Assembly (NCBI GenBank): GCA_963205315.1
Contig: CAUJIO010000046.1
Location: 1-47,597 of the forward strand
DNA length: 47,597 bases
Direction: 5' to 3'
From: Pseudomonadota bacterium
Lineage (GTDB): Bacteria; Pseudomonadota; Alphaproteobacteria; Rhizobiales; Aestuariivirgaceae
Below are positions 35,079 to 42,883 of this stretch, piece after piece. Below the pieces are notes generated by a model, which did not search any database, was not told the DNA's origin, and saw only the letters and a list, made by a program, of their open reading frames with translations. How positions within the stretch are numbered: position 1 is the stretch's first letter; every line of letters begins with the position of its first letter. The position numbers were made by a program, and so were the translations under genes.

Positions 35079-35110
35079 GCACACAGGCCGGGTTGCTCCT
35101 GCCTGTGCGC
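35079..35110 (-). promoter_or_regulatory. Stem-loop at the 5' end of the frcB leader
   Basis: GCGCACAGGC pairs with GCCTGTGTGC (one A-C mismatch) around a 12-nt loop on the minus strand. If transcription starts near 35113, the hairpin begins at the 5' end of a leader of about 100 nt, where it could stabilise the mRNA. I do not recognise a riboswitch fold. Confidence 0.4.
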
Positions 35111-35119
35111 GCGATCCGG

Positions 35120-35148
35120 ATCACATACCAAAAGCCAACAGGAGTCAA
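35120..35148 (-). promoter_or_regulatory. Candidate sigma-70 promoter of frcBCAK
   Basis: TTGACT (35148-35143) and TGTGAT (35125-35120) are separated by 17 bp. The -35 matches five of six consensus bases. It lies about 110 bp upstream of the frcB start and overlaps the end of the imperfect dyad 35147-35175. Confidence 0.45.
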
Positions 35149-35175
35149 TAAGTAAATCCGAATGATTTATTAATT
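35147..35175. promoter_or_regulatory. Imperfect dyad between frcB and frcR: candidate FrcR operator
   Basis: AATAAGTAAAT (35147-35157) and ATTTATTAATT (35165-35175) are inverted copies matching at 9 of 11 positions with a 7-bp centre. AT-rich arms with TAAAT/ATTTA are typical of ROK-regulator operators. The dyad overlaps the -35 of frcB and a perfect TTGACA (35174-35179) reading towards frcR, so one site could control both. Confidence 0.5.
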
Positions 35176-35232
35176 GACAAGCCGCGGCGCTGCTGGAAAT
35201 CTGGTCAACAGACCGTTGGAGAAGAGTCTGCC

Positions 35233-36462
35233 GTGACCATCGACCGGGCCAGCAACAGCAGCCGGGGTGAAAAACACCCTGCGCTGTCGCGCGGCACCAC
35301 GCAGACGGGCGTGCGCCTCTACAACGAGCGGCTGGTTCTGTCGCTGATCCGCCTGCATGGGCAGTTGCCGAAGGCGGAAGTGGCGAAGCTCACGGGTCTC
35401 TCCGCACAGACCGTGTCGGTCATCGTCCGGCAGCTCGAAGCCGACGGATTGCTCAAGCGCCGCACTCCGCAGCGCGGCAAGGTCGGTCAGCCGCTGGTCC
35501 CCTTCGAACTCGATCCGGATGGCGCCTATGCGATCGGCCTCAAAGTCGGGCGGCGTTCGGGCGACTTGATGCTGCTGGACCTCGCCGGAGAGGTCCGCCG
35601 CACGATCCACAAGCCCTACAGTTTCCCCACGCCCGGCGAATTGATTGCCTTCGTGACGTCGGGCGTGGAGGATCTCGTCTCGGACCTCTCGGCGCCGCAA
35701 CGGCTGCGGATCTCCGGCCTCGGCATCGCCGCACCGTTCGAGTTGTGGAACTGGGAAGACGAAGTCGGCGCGCGGCACGATGTGCTGGCCTCGTGGAAGG
35801 ATTTCGATCTGGCGGGCGAGATCGGCAAACTCTTCGACTGGCCGGTGTATTTCTGCAATGACGCATCGGCCGCCTGTGCCGCCGAGCTGCTGTTCGGCAA
35901 GGGCCGGGAACTACGCGACTACGCCTATTTCTATTTGGGTTATTTTATTGGCGGCGGCGTTGTTCTGAACGGCAGCCTGTATCTCGGCCACACCGGCAAT
36001 GCCGGCGCGCTCGGCTCGTTTCCTGTGACATCGCCGGACGGCAAGCCGGTGCAACTCATCAGCATGGCATCCTTCAATGTGCTCGAGCGCGCCATCCTCA
36101 AGTCGGGCGGCGATCCGGAAGCCCTGTGGCGCGATCCCAATGACTGGAGCGGCGTCGGAGCGCCGCTCGACGACTGGATCCATGCCGCCGCGCCGGGCAT
36201 CGCCTCGGCAGCCGCAGGCGTCATGTCGGTGCTCGATTGCGCTGCAGTCGTGATCGACGGCGCCATGCCGAAGAACATGCGCAGCCGGCTGGTCGATGCC
36301 GTGCGTTCGGCGATCCTTCAGGTCAACATGCAGGGCATCTCGCCGTTTCCGGTGATCGAGGGCACGATCGGCGCCGATGCCCGCGCCATGGGAGCGGCGA
36401 GCCTGCCGCTGTTCGACAATTTCATCATCAACCGCAACGTCCTCTTCAAGGAACAAGACTGA
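35233..36462 (+). CDS. frcR: ROK-family transcriptional regulator (FrcR-like)
   Basis: A 409-residue ROK repressor. The N-terminal winged HTH has PKAEVAKLTGLSAQTVSVIV (about 50-69) and a wing LEADGLLKRRTPQ. The C-terminal ROK domain has AIGLKVGR, ISGLGIAAPFEL and YFIGGGVVLNGSLYLGHTGN. The zinc cysteine motif of ROK kinases (CxCGxxGC) is absent where expected after PVTSPDG, so it is a sensor rather than a kinase. GTG start at 35233. It is divergent from frcB and overlaps the mutarotase gene; this layout matches FrcR of rhizobia. Fructose is the probable ligand. Confidence 0.85.
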   Translation: MTIDRASNSSRGEKHPALSRGTTQTGVRLYNERLVLSLIRLHGQLPKAEVAKLTGLSAQTVSVIVRQLEADGLLKRRTPQRGKVGQPLVPFELDPDGAYAIGLKVGRRSGDLMLLDLAGEVRRTIHKPYSFPTPGELIAFVTSGVEDLVSDLSAPQRLRISGLGIAAPFELWNWEDEVGARHDVLASWKDFDLAGEIGKLFDWPVYFCNDASAACAAELLFGKGRELRDYAYFYLGYFIGGGVVLNGSLYLGHTGNAGALGSFPVTSPDGKPVQLISMASFNVLERAILKSGGDPEALWRDPNDWSGVGAPLDDWIHAAAPGIASAAAGVMSVLDCAAVVIDGAMPKNMRSRLVDAVRSAILQVNMQGISPFPVIEGTIGADARAMGAASLPLFDNFIINRNVLFKEQD

Positions 36463-36890
36463 TGCTCAAGGGACTTGATCCGCTCCTCAGCCCCGATTTG
36501 CTCCGTATCCTCAGAGCCATGGGCCACGGCGACATGATCGCTATCGTCGACGGCAACTATCCCGCCGAGACCGATGCCAAGCGGTTGGTGCGCCTCGATG
36601 GCCATGGCGCTCCGCGCATTCTCGATGCCATTCTCTCGGTGATGCCGGTTGACGACATGGTGCCGGAGGCCGTGTGGCGGCCAGCCGCCTACCTCGATCC
36701 CAAACGCATGGAACCGGTGTTCGAGGACTTCAATTCCGTACTTCTGAAATACGAACCCAAGCAGAAGATCGTGCCGCTGACCGGCGAGGATTTCTACAAC
36801 AAGGTGAAATCCTGCTTCGCGATCGTCGCATCAAGCGAGCCGCGGCTTTATGGAAATATCGTCGTCAAGAAGGGCGTGATCTATCCGTAG
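36462..36890 (+). CDS. RbsD/FucU-family sugar mutarotase
   Basis: A 142-residue RbsD/FucU protein: LKGLDPLLSPDLLRILRAMG, GHGDMIAIVDGNYPA, a VPEAVWRPAAYLDP stretch and ASSEPRLYGNIVVKKGVIYP, the family C-terminus with the Tyr/Asn pair. It interconverts anomers of ribose, fucose or a related sugar. The ATG shares its A with the frcR stop (TGATG), so the frame starting at 36237 is a shadow. In a fructose operon, catalysis of furanose/pyranose or alpha/beta exchange would speed kinase or transport steps; that role is inferred. Confidence 0.88.
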   Translation: MLKGLDPLLSPDLLRILRAMGHGDMIAIVDGNYPAETDAKRLVRLDGHGAPRILDAILSVMPVDDMVPEAVWRPAAYLDPKRMEPVFEDFNSVLLKYEPKQKIVPLTGEDFYNKVKSCFAIVASSEPRLYGNIVVKKGVIYP

Positions 36891-36949
36891 GCGGATGATC
36901 CTCGCTCAACGATGCCGGCAACACGAGCCTCGAAGGATTTCCGTGCCCG

Positions 36950-37723
36950 TCATCTGTTCCTGAATTCCGGCTTCCGCTTCTCGATGAAGGCCTTCATGCC
37001 CTCTTTCTGATCCTCGGTCGCGAACATCGAGAGAAAGACGCGGCGTTCGAAACGGACGCCTTCGGCGAGAGTGGTTTCCTGGGCGCGGTTCACGGTTTCC
37101 TTGGCCATCATGACGATAGGCTGCGAGTAAGACGCAATCTTCTCTGCAGCGGCCAGCGCCTCGTCGAGCAACTTCTCGGGTGCAACGACGCGCGCGACGA
37201 GGCCTGAGCGCTCGGCTTCGGCGGCGTCCATCATGCGGCCGGTGAGAATCATGTCCATGGCCTTCGCTTTGCCGATGAAACGCGGCAAGCGCTGCGTGCC
37301 GCCCGCCCCCGGCATGATGCCCAAGGTGATTTCCGGAAGCGCGAATTTCGCAGTCTCCGAGGCAATGATGAAGTCGCACATCATCGCCAACTCGCAGCCG
37401 CCGCCGAAACAATAGCCCGAGACCGCCGCGATCGCCGGCTTGCGGGCTTGCGCAACGCCAGACCAGCTCTCAAGAAAGCCACCAAGAAAGGCATCGACAA
37501 AGGTCTTCTCCGCCATCTCCTTGACATCGGCCCCGGCCGCGAAGGCTTTTTCGCTGCCCGTGATGACCGTGCAGCCGATTTCCGGATCGGCGTCGAAGAC
37601 GGTCAGCGCCGCATTCAGTTCCTCGATCAGCGCCTGGTTGAGGGCGTTCAGCGCCTTGGGGCGGTTGAGCGTTACGAGACCGACATGGCCGCGCGTTTCG
37701 ACAATGATATTCTCGTAGGCCAT
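36950..37723 (-). CDS. Enoyl-CoA hydratase
   Basis: A 257-residue crotonase-fold protein: [33 protein letters not shown], oxyanion-hole [20 protein letters not shown], and [19 protein letters not shown] with the two catalytic acids (E in CELAM and E in PEITLG region). It hydrates short-chain 2-enoyl-CoA. Start ATG 37723 ([17 protein letters not shown]). Its start lies 8 bp from the mutM stop; mutM followed by an enoyl-CoA hydratase is conserved in Rhizobiales, where rpsT and dnaA usually come next. Here fucU and the frc cluster follow instead. Confidence 0.92.
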   Translation of the reverse strand: MAYENIIVETRGHVGLVTLNRPKALNALNQALIEELNAALTVFDADPEIGCTVITGSEKAFAAGADVKEMAEKTFVDAFLGGFLESWSGVAQARKPAIAAVSGYCFGGGCELAMMCDFIIASETAKFALPEITLGIMPGAGGTQRLPRFIGKAKAMDMILTGRMMDAAEAERSGLVARVVAPEKLLDEALAAAEKIASYSQPIVMMAKETVNRAQETTLAEGVRFERRVFLSMFATEDQKEGMKAFIEKRKPEFRNR

Positions 37724-37731
37724 GGCGATTC

Positions 37732-38616
37732 CTATTTCTGGCAGTGGCGGCAGTAGAAGGTGGAACGGCCCGATTGCACAAGCCTCAAGATCGGGGCCCC
37801 ACATTGCGCGCAGGGCTGGCCCTCGCGGTCATAGACACGGAAGCGCTGCTGGAAAGACCCCTCGGCCCCGTCCGTATGGGCGAAATCCTGCAGCGTCGAG
37901 CCGCCCGCCACGATGGCCTCATTGAGCACGTCGCGGATGTTGCGGACCAGCAGCTCGAGGCGCGGGTCATGGGTTTTCCTGTGTACCAGCGAGCCGCTTT
38001 TTCGTTTCGGCGACAGTCCCGACCGGTGCAGAACTTCGCTCACATAGATGTTGCCGAGGCCGGCAATGAGTTTCTGGTCGAGCAGTGCCGCCTTCAGGGG
38101 CGCGGCCTTGCCGCGAAACTTCTCCGCCAGATAATCCGCGTTCAGTTCATTGCCGAGCGGCTCGATCCCGATGCCGCTGAGCAGCTTGTGGGTCCCCGCC
38201 TCCGCTTCCGGGAACAGGTCCATGATGCCGAAGCGGCGGGGATCGGTGTAGACGACGCGCGCGCCGTCATCGAGAGTCAGGACAACGTGATCGTGGGCCC
38301 CCTCGCCCTGTTCGGTGCCGGTCTCAAAGTAGAATTCCCCAAGATTGCGGGCCTCGGACTGCGCCGGCAGAACCGTGAACCGCCCGGTCATGCCCAGATG
38401 CACCAGCAGGCAGTCGCCGGACCCCAGCGAGGCGAGGATATATTTGGCGCGGCGCGTGAGGTTGCCGATGCGCTGTCCGCTCAGCCGGCCGGCGAAATCA
38501 GCCGGAAAGGGAAATCGCAATCCGTCGCGGCGTAGCGACACGGACTGGATGGTGCGGCCTTCAAGCACGGGTTTCAAGCCGCGCATGACCGTTTCGACCT
38601 CTGGAAGTTCCGGCAT
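37732..38616 (-). CDS. mutM: Formamidopyrimidine-DNA glycosylase (Fpg/MutM)
   Basis: A 294-residue Fpg. The catalytic N-terminus [10 protein letters not shown] is exact after removal of Met (P2, E3), and K57-type Lys lies in RRAKYIL. The H2TH segment [14 protein letters not shown] and the zinc finger CAQCGAPI...CRHCQK at the C-terminus are intact. It excises 8-oxoguanine. ATG 38616 is fixed by the PELPEVE motif; the frame to 38664 is an extension. It is divergent from trpS with a 110-bp gap. Confidence 0.96.
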   Translation of the reverse strand: MPELPEVETVMRGLKPVLEGRTIQSVSLRRDGLRFPFPADFAGRLSGQRIGNLTRRAKYILASLGSGDCLLVHLGMTGRFTVLPAQSEARNLGEFYFETGTEQGEGAHDHVVLTLDDGARVVYTDPRRFGIMDLFPEAEAGTHKLLSGIGIEPLGNELNADYLAEKFRGKAAPLKAALLDQKLIAGLGNIYVSEVLHRSGLSPKRKSGSLVHRKTHDPRLELLVRNIRDVLNEAIVAGGSTLQDFAHTDGAEGSFQQRFRVYDREGQPCAQCGAPILRLVQSGRSTFYCRHCQK

Positions 38617-38726
38617 GGCGAGACTTAGACCGGGTTCCGCCAGACCTGGCAAGAGGCTGCGCACAAGGTCTTTTCAGCGATTGGATTTGCGGGCATAAGG
38701 CGCTCCTCTTCGCAAAGGGTTCCTCG

Positions 38727-39767
38727 ATGTCCAAGTTCGTACCGCGCGTCTTTTCCGGCATGCAGCCGACCGGCAATCTGCATCTGGGCAACTATCTCGG
38801 CGCCATGCTGAACTGGATTCACATGCAGGACACGCATGAATGCATCTATTGCGTGGTGGACATGCATGCCATCACCGTGTGGCAGGAACCGAAGGACCTT
38901 CGCCGGGCCATCGTCGATGTCACCGCCGCCTATCTCGCCTGCGGACTGGACCCCAGGAAGTCCATCATCTTCAACCAGTCCCAGGTACCTGAACACGCCG
39001 AACTGGCCTGGATTCTCGGCTGCGTCGCCAGGCTCGGCTGGCTGAACCGCATGACGCAGTTCAAGGAGAAGGCCGGCAAGGACAAGGAGGCGGCCTCCAT
39101 CGGCCTCTATACCTATCCGGTTCTGATGGCCGCCGACATCATCGGCTATCACGCCACCCATGTGCCGGTGGGCGAGGACCAGAAGCAGCACCTCGAGCTG
39201 GCGCGCGACATCGCCAACAAGTTCAATCTCGATTTCGCCGAGGCGATCAAGGCAGCAGGCTTCGAGGACGGCCAGTTCTTCGTCGCGCCCGAACCCTATA
39301 TCACCGGACCCGCGACGCGCGTCATGAGCCTGCGTGACGGCACCAAGAAGATGTCGAAGTCGGACCCCTCGGATCTGTCGCGCCTCAACCTGACGGACGA
39401 TGCCGACACCATTGCCAAGAAGATCCGCAAGGCCAAGACCGATGCGGAGCCGCTGCCTTCCGAAAAGGACGGACTGAAGGGACGGCCCGAGGCCGACAAT
39501 CTCACCGGCATCTATGCCGCGCTGTCAGGCGAAACGGTGGAGAAGGTGCTGGCGCAATATGGCGACGGCCAGTTCTCGGTGTTCAAGAACGCGCTGGCCG
39601 ATCTCGCCGTCGCCAAGCTCGGCCCCGTCGGCGGCGAAATCCAGCGCCTGCAGGGCGACCGCGCCTATGTCGAATCGGTGCTGAAGGACGGCTCCGAACG
39701 GGCCCGCGCCATCGCCGCGCCAATCGTGAAGCAGGTCCGCGAAATCGTCGGCTTCGTGGTGAGCTGA
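38727..39767 (+). CDS. trpS: Tryptophanyl-tRNA synthetase
   Basis: A 346-residue class Ic synthetase. The HIGH-type motif is TGNLHLGNY (15-23) and the KMSKS loop is at 208-212 ([10 protein letters not shown]). Tryptophan-site segments [10 protein letters not shown]-like [15 protein letters not shown] and [16 protein letters not shown] are canonical. Length is typical of bacterial TrpS (330-360). It opens the syntenic block that in Rhizobiales continues to nfu, tsaB, miaB, phoH and ybeY. Convergent with the VOC gene. Confidence 0.96.
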   Translation: MSKFVPRVFSGMQPTGNLHLGNYLGAMLNWIHMQDTHECIYCVVDMHAITVWQEPKDLRRAIVDVTAAYLACGLDPRKSIIFNQSQVPEHAELAWILGCVARLGWLNRMTQFKEKAGKDKEAASIGLYTYPVLMAADIIGYHATHVPVGEDQKQHLELARDIANKFNLDFAEAIKAAGFEDGQFFVAPEPYITGPATRVMSLRDGTKKMSKSDPSDLSRLNLTDDADTIAKKIRKAKTDAEPLPSEKDGLKGRPEADNLTGIYAALSGETVEKVLAQYGDGQFSVFKNALADLAVAKLGPVGGEIQRLQGDRAYVESVLKDGSERARAIAAPIVKQVREIVGFVVS

Positions 39768-39873
39768 CCGCAACGCCTTGCCGGATGCATGGAGGCCGGC
39801 TTCGCGGAAAGGGACCAACATTCCCTCACTGTGAGGTGTCATGCTCGCGCACTTCTCGCGACTGGTCCGTAAC

Positions 39874-40281
39874 TTAAGTTTTCTGAACGAAGCTCTCGTC
39901 CATGTGGAAGATTTCCCAGGTGTGGCCATCGAGATCGTCAAAGCTGCGCTGGTACATGAAGCCGTAGTCGCGCGCCGGATTGGGCTCCGTGGCGCCGCTG
40001 GCGATTGCGGCATCGGCGACAGCATTCACCTTGTCACGATTTTCGACCGACACCGCCAGTAGCATTTCCGCCGAGGTCCGCGCATCGACGATCTTCTTCT
40101 TCGAGAATTCGCCGAATTTCTGGTGCGTCAGCAGCATGACATAATTGTCGCCGCCGATGATCATGCAGGCGGCGGTCTCGTCGGTGAATTGCTGGTTGAA
40201 TGTGAAGCCGAGCTTGCCGAAGAAAGCCATGGACTGGGACAGGTTGGCGACCGGCAGGTTGACGAAGATCTTGGACGTCAT
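39874..40281 (-). CDS. VOC-family (glyoxalase/bleomycin-resistance fold) protein
   Basis: A 135-residue VOC protein: KIFVNLPVANLSQSMAFFGK (first beta-alpha-beta), MIIGGDNYVMLLTH, and the end DLDGHTWEIFHMD with the usual terminal metal Glu (E in WEIF). It is most like the PhnB/lactoylglutathione-lyase-like group that often sits beside ArsR-AHSA1 genes. It follows the AHSA1 gene by 9 bp and forms the last member of the arsR operon. Substrate unknown. Confidence 0.85.
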   Translation of the reverse strand: MTSKIFVNLPVANLSQSMAFFGKLGFTFNQQFTDETAACMIIGGDNYVMLLTHQKFGEFSKKKIVDARTSAEMLLAVSVENRDKVNAVADAAIASGATEPNPARDYGFMYQRSFDDLDGHTWEIFHMDESFVQKT

Positions 40282-40290
40282 GCGTTTCTC

Positions 40291-40803
40291 CTATTGCGTG
40301 ATAGTAGCAATGTAGATGTCCAGCTTTTCCAGCGAACCGCTCCAGCCGTCATTCAGGCTGGCGAAGTTGTCACCGAAAGTGGCGCGTTCTTCAGCGGTGG
40401 CATTCTCCGGCTGCCAGGTGAGCGTGAAACGCGAGCGGTTGGGCCCGAGTTCCGTGAACTCAAAGACGGTGAGCATCTCCAGCGGCCACTTGCCATCGAA
40501 GAACGGCGCGCGGGTCAGCCCGCCGTTCTCGTCAGAAAAGGAATTGATGAAGACGATCCGCTCGGGCGCTGCAATCTCGCGAAATGTGAAGCGGCCCCAC
40601 ATGATTGGTCCATCTTTCACCCATTGCATGCCGTAGTGGAATATTCCGCCCGGACGGAAGTCCAGTTTCGGATGGACGATGGTGACGCCCTTCGGCCCCC
40701 ACCATTTCGCCAGCCGTCCGGCATCGGAGAAGCAGCTGAACAGCACCGGGCGGGGTGCGTTGAAATCGCGGCTCAGCCGGAAGCTCTGGCCTTCTGCGCT
40801 CAT
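40291..40803 (-). CDS. SRPBCC/AHSA1-domain protein
   Basis: A 170-residue protein of the activator-of-Hsp90 homologue 1 (AHSA1) type: FRLSRDFNAPRPVLFSCFSD, AKWWGPKGVTIVHPKLDFRP, GGIFHYGMQW and TFGDNFASLNDGWSGSLEKLD. These helix-grip proteins bind hydrophobic ligands; bacterial ArsR-linked members have no agreed function. ATG 40803 overlaps the previous stop by 4 bp. The N-terminal WWGP motif and a C-terminal helix (WSGSLEKLDIYI) are intact. Confidence 0.85.
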   Translation of the reverse strand: MSAEGQSFRLSRDFNAPRPVLFSCFSDAGRLAKWWGPKGVTIVHPKLDFRPGGIFHYGMQWVKDGPIMWGRFTFREIAAPERIVFINSFSDENGGLTRAPFFDGKWPLEMLTVFEFTELGPNRSRFTLTWQPENATAEERATFGDNFASLNDGWSGSLEKLDIYIATITQ

Positions 40804-41816
40804 GATACCCTGACCTTGGCATTGGGATTGTAGGGAGGCGTGACGGCAAGCGCGCCGCTCAGATAGGCATCGAGACGCGACAGCGTCTGCCACGCGCCCT
40901 CGACGGCGCCAAAGGCGACCATGTCCTCGCGGAGCTTTGCGTCCGTCAATGTGAGGTGCAGCTTCATCCGCGTCTTTCCCCCTTCGGCTTCGAGCCGGAT
41001 TTCCGCCTTGAACATCTCGGGGTGCTGGGCATTCGTGCCATGATCGTAGCGGATCAGATGGGGAGCCTCGATTTCGGTATAGGTGACGTAGTTGGGGTAG
41101 TCGGTACCGTCCGGGCCATGCATGGTGTAGTCCCACACGCCTCCGACCCTGAAGTCGAGTTTCCGCGTCGTCGTCGTGAACCCGTTTGGACCCCACCAGA
41201 TGGCAAGCCCCTTGGGATCGCTGAAGCACTTGAAGACCATGCCGACCGGCGCATCGAGGAGGCGCGTCGAGTGGATTTCGTGGGGCGAGGCCTTGACCGC
41301 GTAAAGCAGACTTTCGAGCTTTTCAAGACTCGAACTCCAGCCCTCTTTCATGCCAGCTTTTGCAAAGTTGTCGCGCAAGGCCATTGACGGGAAGCCGGTG
41401 ACAATGGTGACCCTCGTGCCCGCGCCATGATCCTCGAAGGTGACGGTCGTGAGCATCGCGATCTTGCGCTTGCCCTGGCCTTTGCGATCCGGATCGACGG
41501 CGTCGTGCCACTCTTCGGGATGTTCGGAGGTATCGACCTCCTGGACGAAGCGTTCATCCGGGACGACCTCCCGGAAGGTGCCGCTGACCGGATAGTCCGT
41601 GCCGTCGGCGCTGCGCATGACGAACCTGAATTTTCCTCCAGCCCGGGCGTCGATCTCGCAAACCGGGCAAACCATGGTTTTCGGTCCCCACCAGCGGGCG
41701 AGATAGCCGGGGTTCATCCAGCACTTGTAGACAAGGGCGCGCGGCGCGTCGAAGACCCGGGTCAGGCGAAACTCCGGCGCATTGGCAGGCAGGACAGCGT
41801 CACTTGGATGGGTCAT
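40800..41816 (-). CDS. Double AHSA1/SRPBCC-domain protein
   Basis: A 338-residue protein with two AHSA1 domains in tandem. Domain 1 covers about 10-165 (VFDAPRALVYKCWMNPGYLARWWGP, NFAKAGMKEGWSSSLEKLE) and domain 2 about 175-320 (RLLDAPVGMVFKCFSDPKGLAIWWGP, ending WQTLSRLDAYL). Both copies have WWGP and the C-terminal helix. Domain 1 has VCPVC, a CxxC pair that many single-domain relatives lack. The start overlaps arsR by 17 bp, showing translational coupling. Two domains in one chain could bind a larger ligand or give a pseudo-dimer; that is inference. Confidence 0.85.
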   Translation of the reverse strand: MTHPSDAVLPANAPEFRLTRVFDAPRALVYKCWMNPGYLARWWGPKTMVCPVCEIDARAGGKFRFVMRSADGTDYPVSGTFREVVPDERFVQEVDTSEHPEEWHDAVDPDRKGQGKRKIAMLTTVTFEDHGAGTRVTIVTGFPSMALRDNFAKAGMKEGWSSSLEKLESLLYAVKASPHEIHSTRLLDAPVGMVFKCFSDPKGLAIWWGPNGFTTTTRKLDFRVGGVWDYTMHGPDGTDYPNYVTYTEIEAPHLIRYDHGTNAQHPEMFKAEIRLEAEGGKTRMKLHLTLTDAKLREDMVAFGAVEGAWQTLSRLDAYLSGALAVTPPYNPNAKVRVS

Positions 41817-42144
41817 GGTCTTTCTCCTTCTGGAGTTCCTTCAGGTAGTCTTCGAGACGGTCGAGGCTCTCGTCCCAGAACCGGCGATATTGTTCGAGCC
41901 AGGATGACACGTCCTTCAATGGCTGCGGCGCCAGCTTGCAGGGCCGCCACTGGGCCTCGCGGCCGCGCTCGATCAGCTGCGCTTTCTCCAGCACCTTGAG
42001 ATGTTTCGACACGGCGGGAAGGCTCATGGCGAAGGGCGCCGCCAATTCCGTCACCGACGTTTCACCCAATGCCAGACGGGCCAGAATGGCGCGCCGGGTC
42101 GGGTCCGCGAGGGCTGCAAAGGTGGAACTGAGACGATCGGTCAT
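41800..42144 (-). CDS. ArsR-family winged-helix regulator
   Basis: A 114-residue ArsR/SmtB regulator with FAALADPTRRAILARLALGE, recognition-helix region FAMSLPAVSKHLKVLEKAQL and wing IERGREAQWRPCKLA. It lacks the ELCVCDL arsenic motif. Regulators of this subgroup are typically the first gene before AHSA1 proteins and repress the operon. The C-terminal helix (FWDESLDRLEDYLKELQKEK) is the dimerisation tail. A perfect palindrome lies 16 bp upstream of its start. Confidence 0.88.
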   Translation of the reverse strand: MTDRLSSTFAALADPTRRAILARLALGETSVTELAAPFAMSLPAVSKHLKVLEKAQLIERGREAQWRPCKLAPQPLKDVSSWLEQYRRFWDESLDRLEDYLKELQKEKDHDPSK

Positions 42145-42160
42145 TTCTGTTTAACATAGT

Positions 42161-42172
42161 AGTTAATTAACT
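42161..42172. promoter_or_regulatory. Palindrome upstream of arsR: candidate ArsR operator
   Basis: AGTTAATTAACT is a perfect 12-bp dyad, 16 bp upstream of the arsR start codon, with a further TTAAC half-site at 42151-42155. Short TTAA-centred dyads are usual for ArsR-type repressors of AHSA1 operons. Confidence 0.5.
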
Positions 42173-42221
42173 GATTGGTTTATTATGGCGGAATGTCTCA
42201 GCTGTCAACCCCATTCCAAAC

Positions 42222-42238
42222 TTTGAAATTATTCTAAA
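42222..42238. promoter_or_regulatory. Candidate Irr-type iron control element (ICE) before nfu
   Basis: TTTGAAATTATTCTAAA differs from the rhizobial ICE pattern as I remember it (TTTAGAA/TTCTAAA dyad) at two adjacent positions in the left half; the right half ATTCTAAA is perfect. It overlaps the -35 region (TTGAAA, 42223-42228) of a promoter with -10 TATATA at 42245-42250 (16-bp spacer), so Irr binding would block transcription. Confidence 0.5.
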
Positions 42239-42250
42239 CTGGCCTATATA
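42223..42250 (+). promoter_or_regulatory. Candidate sigma-70 promoter for nfu
   Basis: TTGAAA (42223-42228) and TATATA (42245-42250) are 16 bp apart, 24 bp before the ATG at 42274. GAGGGA precedes the start by 7 nt. The -35 lies inside the candidate iron box. Confidence 0.45.
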
Positions 42251-42273
42251 AATCCCGACAAGAGGGATCGGAC

Positions 42274-42834
42274 ATGTTCATTCAAACGGAAGCCACGCCA
42301 AACCCCGCCACGCTGAAATTCCTGCCGGGAAAGCCGGTGCTACCGGGCGGCACGCGGGATTATCGTGACGCAGAGCAGGCGGCCGAGTCTCCCCTGGCCC
42401 ACAACCTGTTCTCGATCTCGGGCGTCTCCGGTGTGTTCCTCGGCCAGGATTTCATCACCGTGACCCGCAGCGGCGCCGAATGGCAGCACCTCAAGCCCGC
42501 CATCCTCGGTCTCATCATGGATCACTATCTGTCTGGCGCGCCAGTGCTTCTGAATGCCGATGCCGCGCCTCATGCGGAGGGCGAGGAATTCTTCGATGCA
42601 GCCGATGGCGAGATCGTCACCACCATCAAGCAGCTGCTCGACACACGCGTCCGCCCTGCGGTGGCGCAGGATGGCGGCGACATCACCTTCCACGGCTTCA
42701 AGGAAGGCGTCGTGTTCCTCAACATGAAGGGCTCCTGCGCCGGTTGCCCGAGTTCGACGGCAACGCTGAAGCACGGCATCGAAAACCTGCTGCGCCATTT
42801 TGTACCGGAAGTCAGCGAAGTCCGCGCCGTTTGA
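42274..42834 (+). CDS. NifU-like iron-sulfur scaffold/carrier (Nfu)
   Basis: A 186-residue protein with an N-terminal Nfu_N domain (about 1-90: MFIQTEATPNPATLKFLPG, the exact family start) and a C-terminal NifU domain (about 105-180) with VRPAVAQDGGDITF and the cluster ligands C155 and C158 in GSCAGCPSS. It transfers [4Fe-4S] clusters to target enzymes and belongs to the Nfu1 type of mitochondria and alphaproteobacteria. A candidate iron-responsive box lies upstream. The stop is 49 bp before tsaB-rimI; transcription may be shared. Confidence 0.93.
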   Translation: MFIQTEATPNPATLKFLPGKPVLPGGTRDYRDAEQAAESPLAHNLFSISGVSGVFLGQDFITVTRSGAEWQHLKPAILGLIMDHYLSGAPVLLNADAAPHAEGEEFFDAADGEIVTTIKQLLDTRVRPAVAQDGGDITFHGFKEGVVFLNMKGSCAGCPSSTATLKHGIENLLRHFVPEVSEVRAV

Positions 42835-42883
42835 GGGTCCACTGTTTGACGGAGAACCCGGTTGCGGCCTATCACGCCGCAAC

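Noticed and set aside
36891-36949. Terminator from ATCCTCG and CGAAGGAT
   Set aside because: The arms are imperfect and separated by a long loop; not convincing as a hairpin.
39768-39873. trpS terminator at CCTCA-CTG-TGAGG
   Set aside because: Only a 5-bp stem with a 3-nt loop and no T-run.
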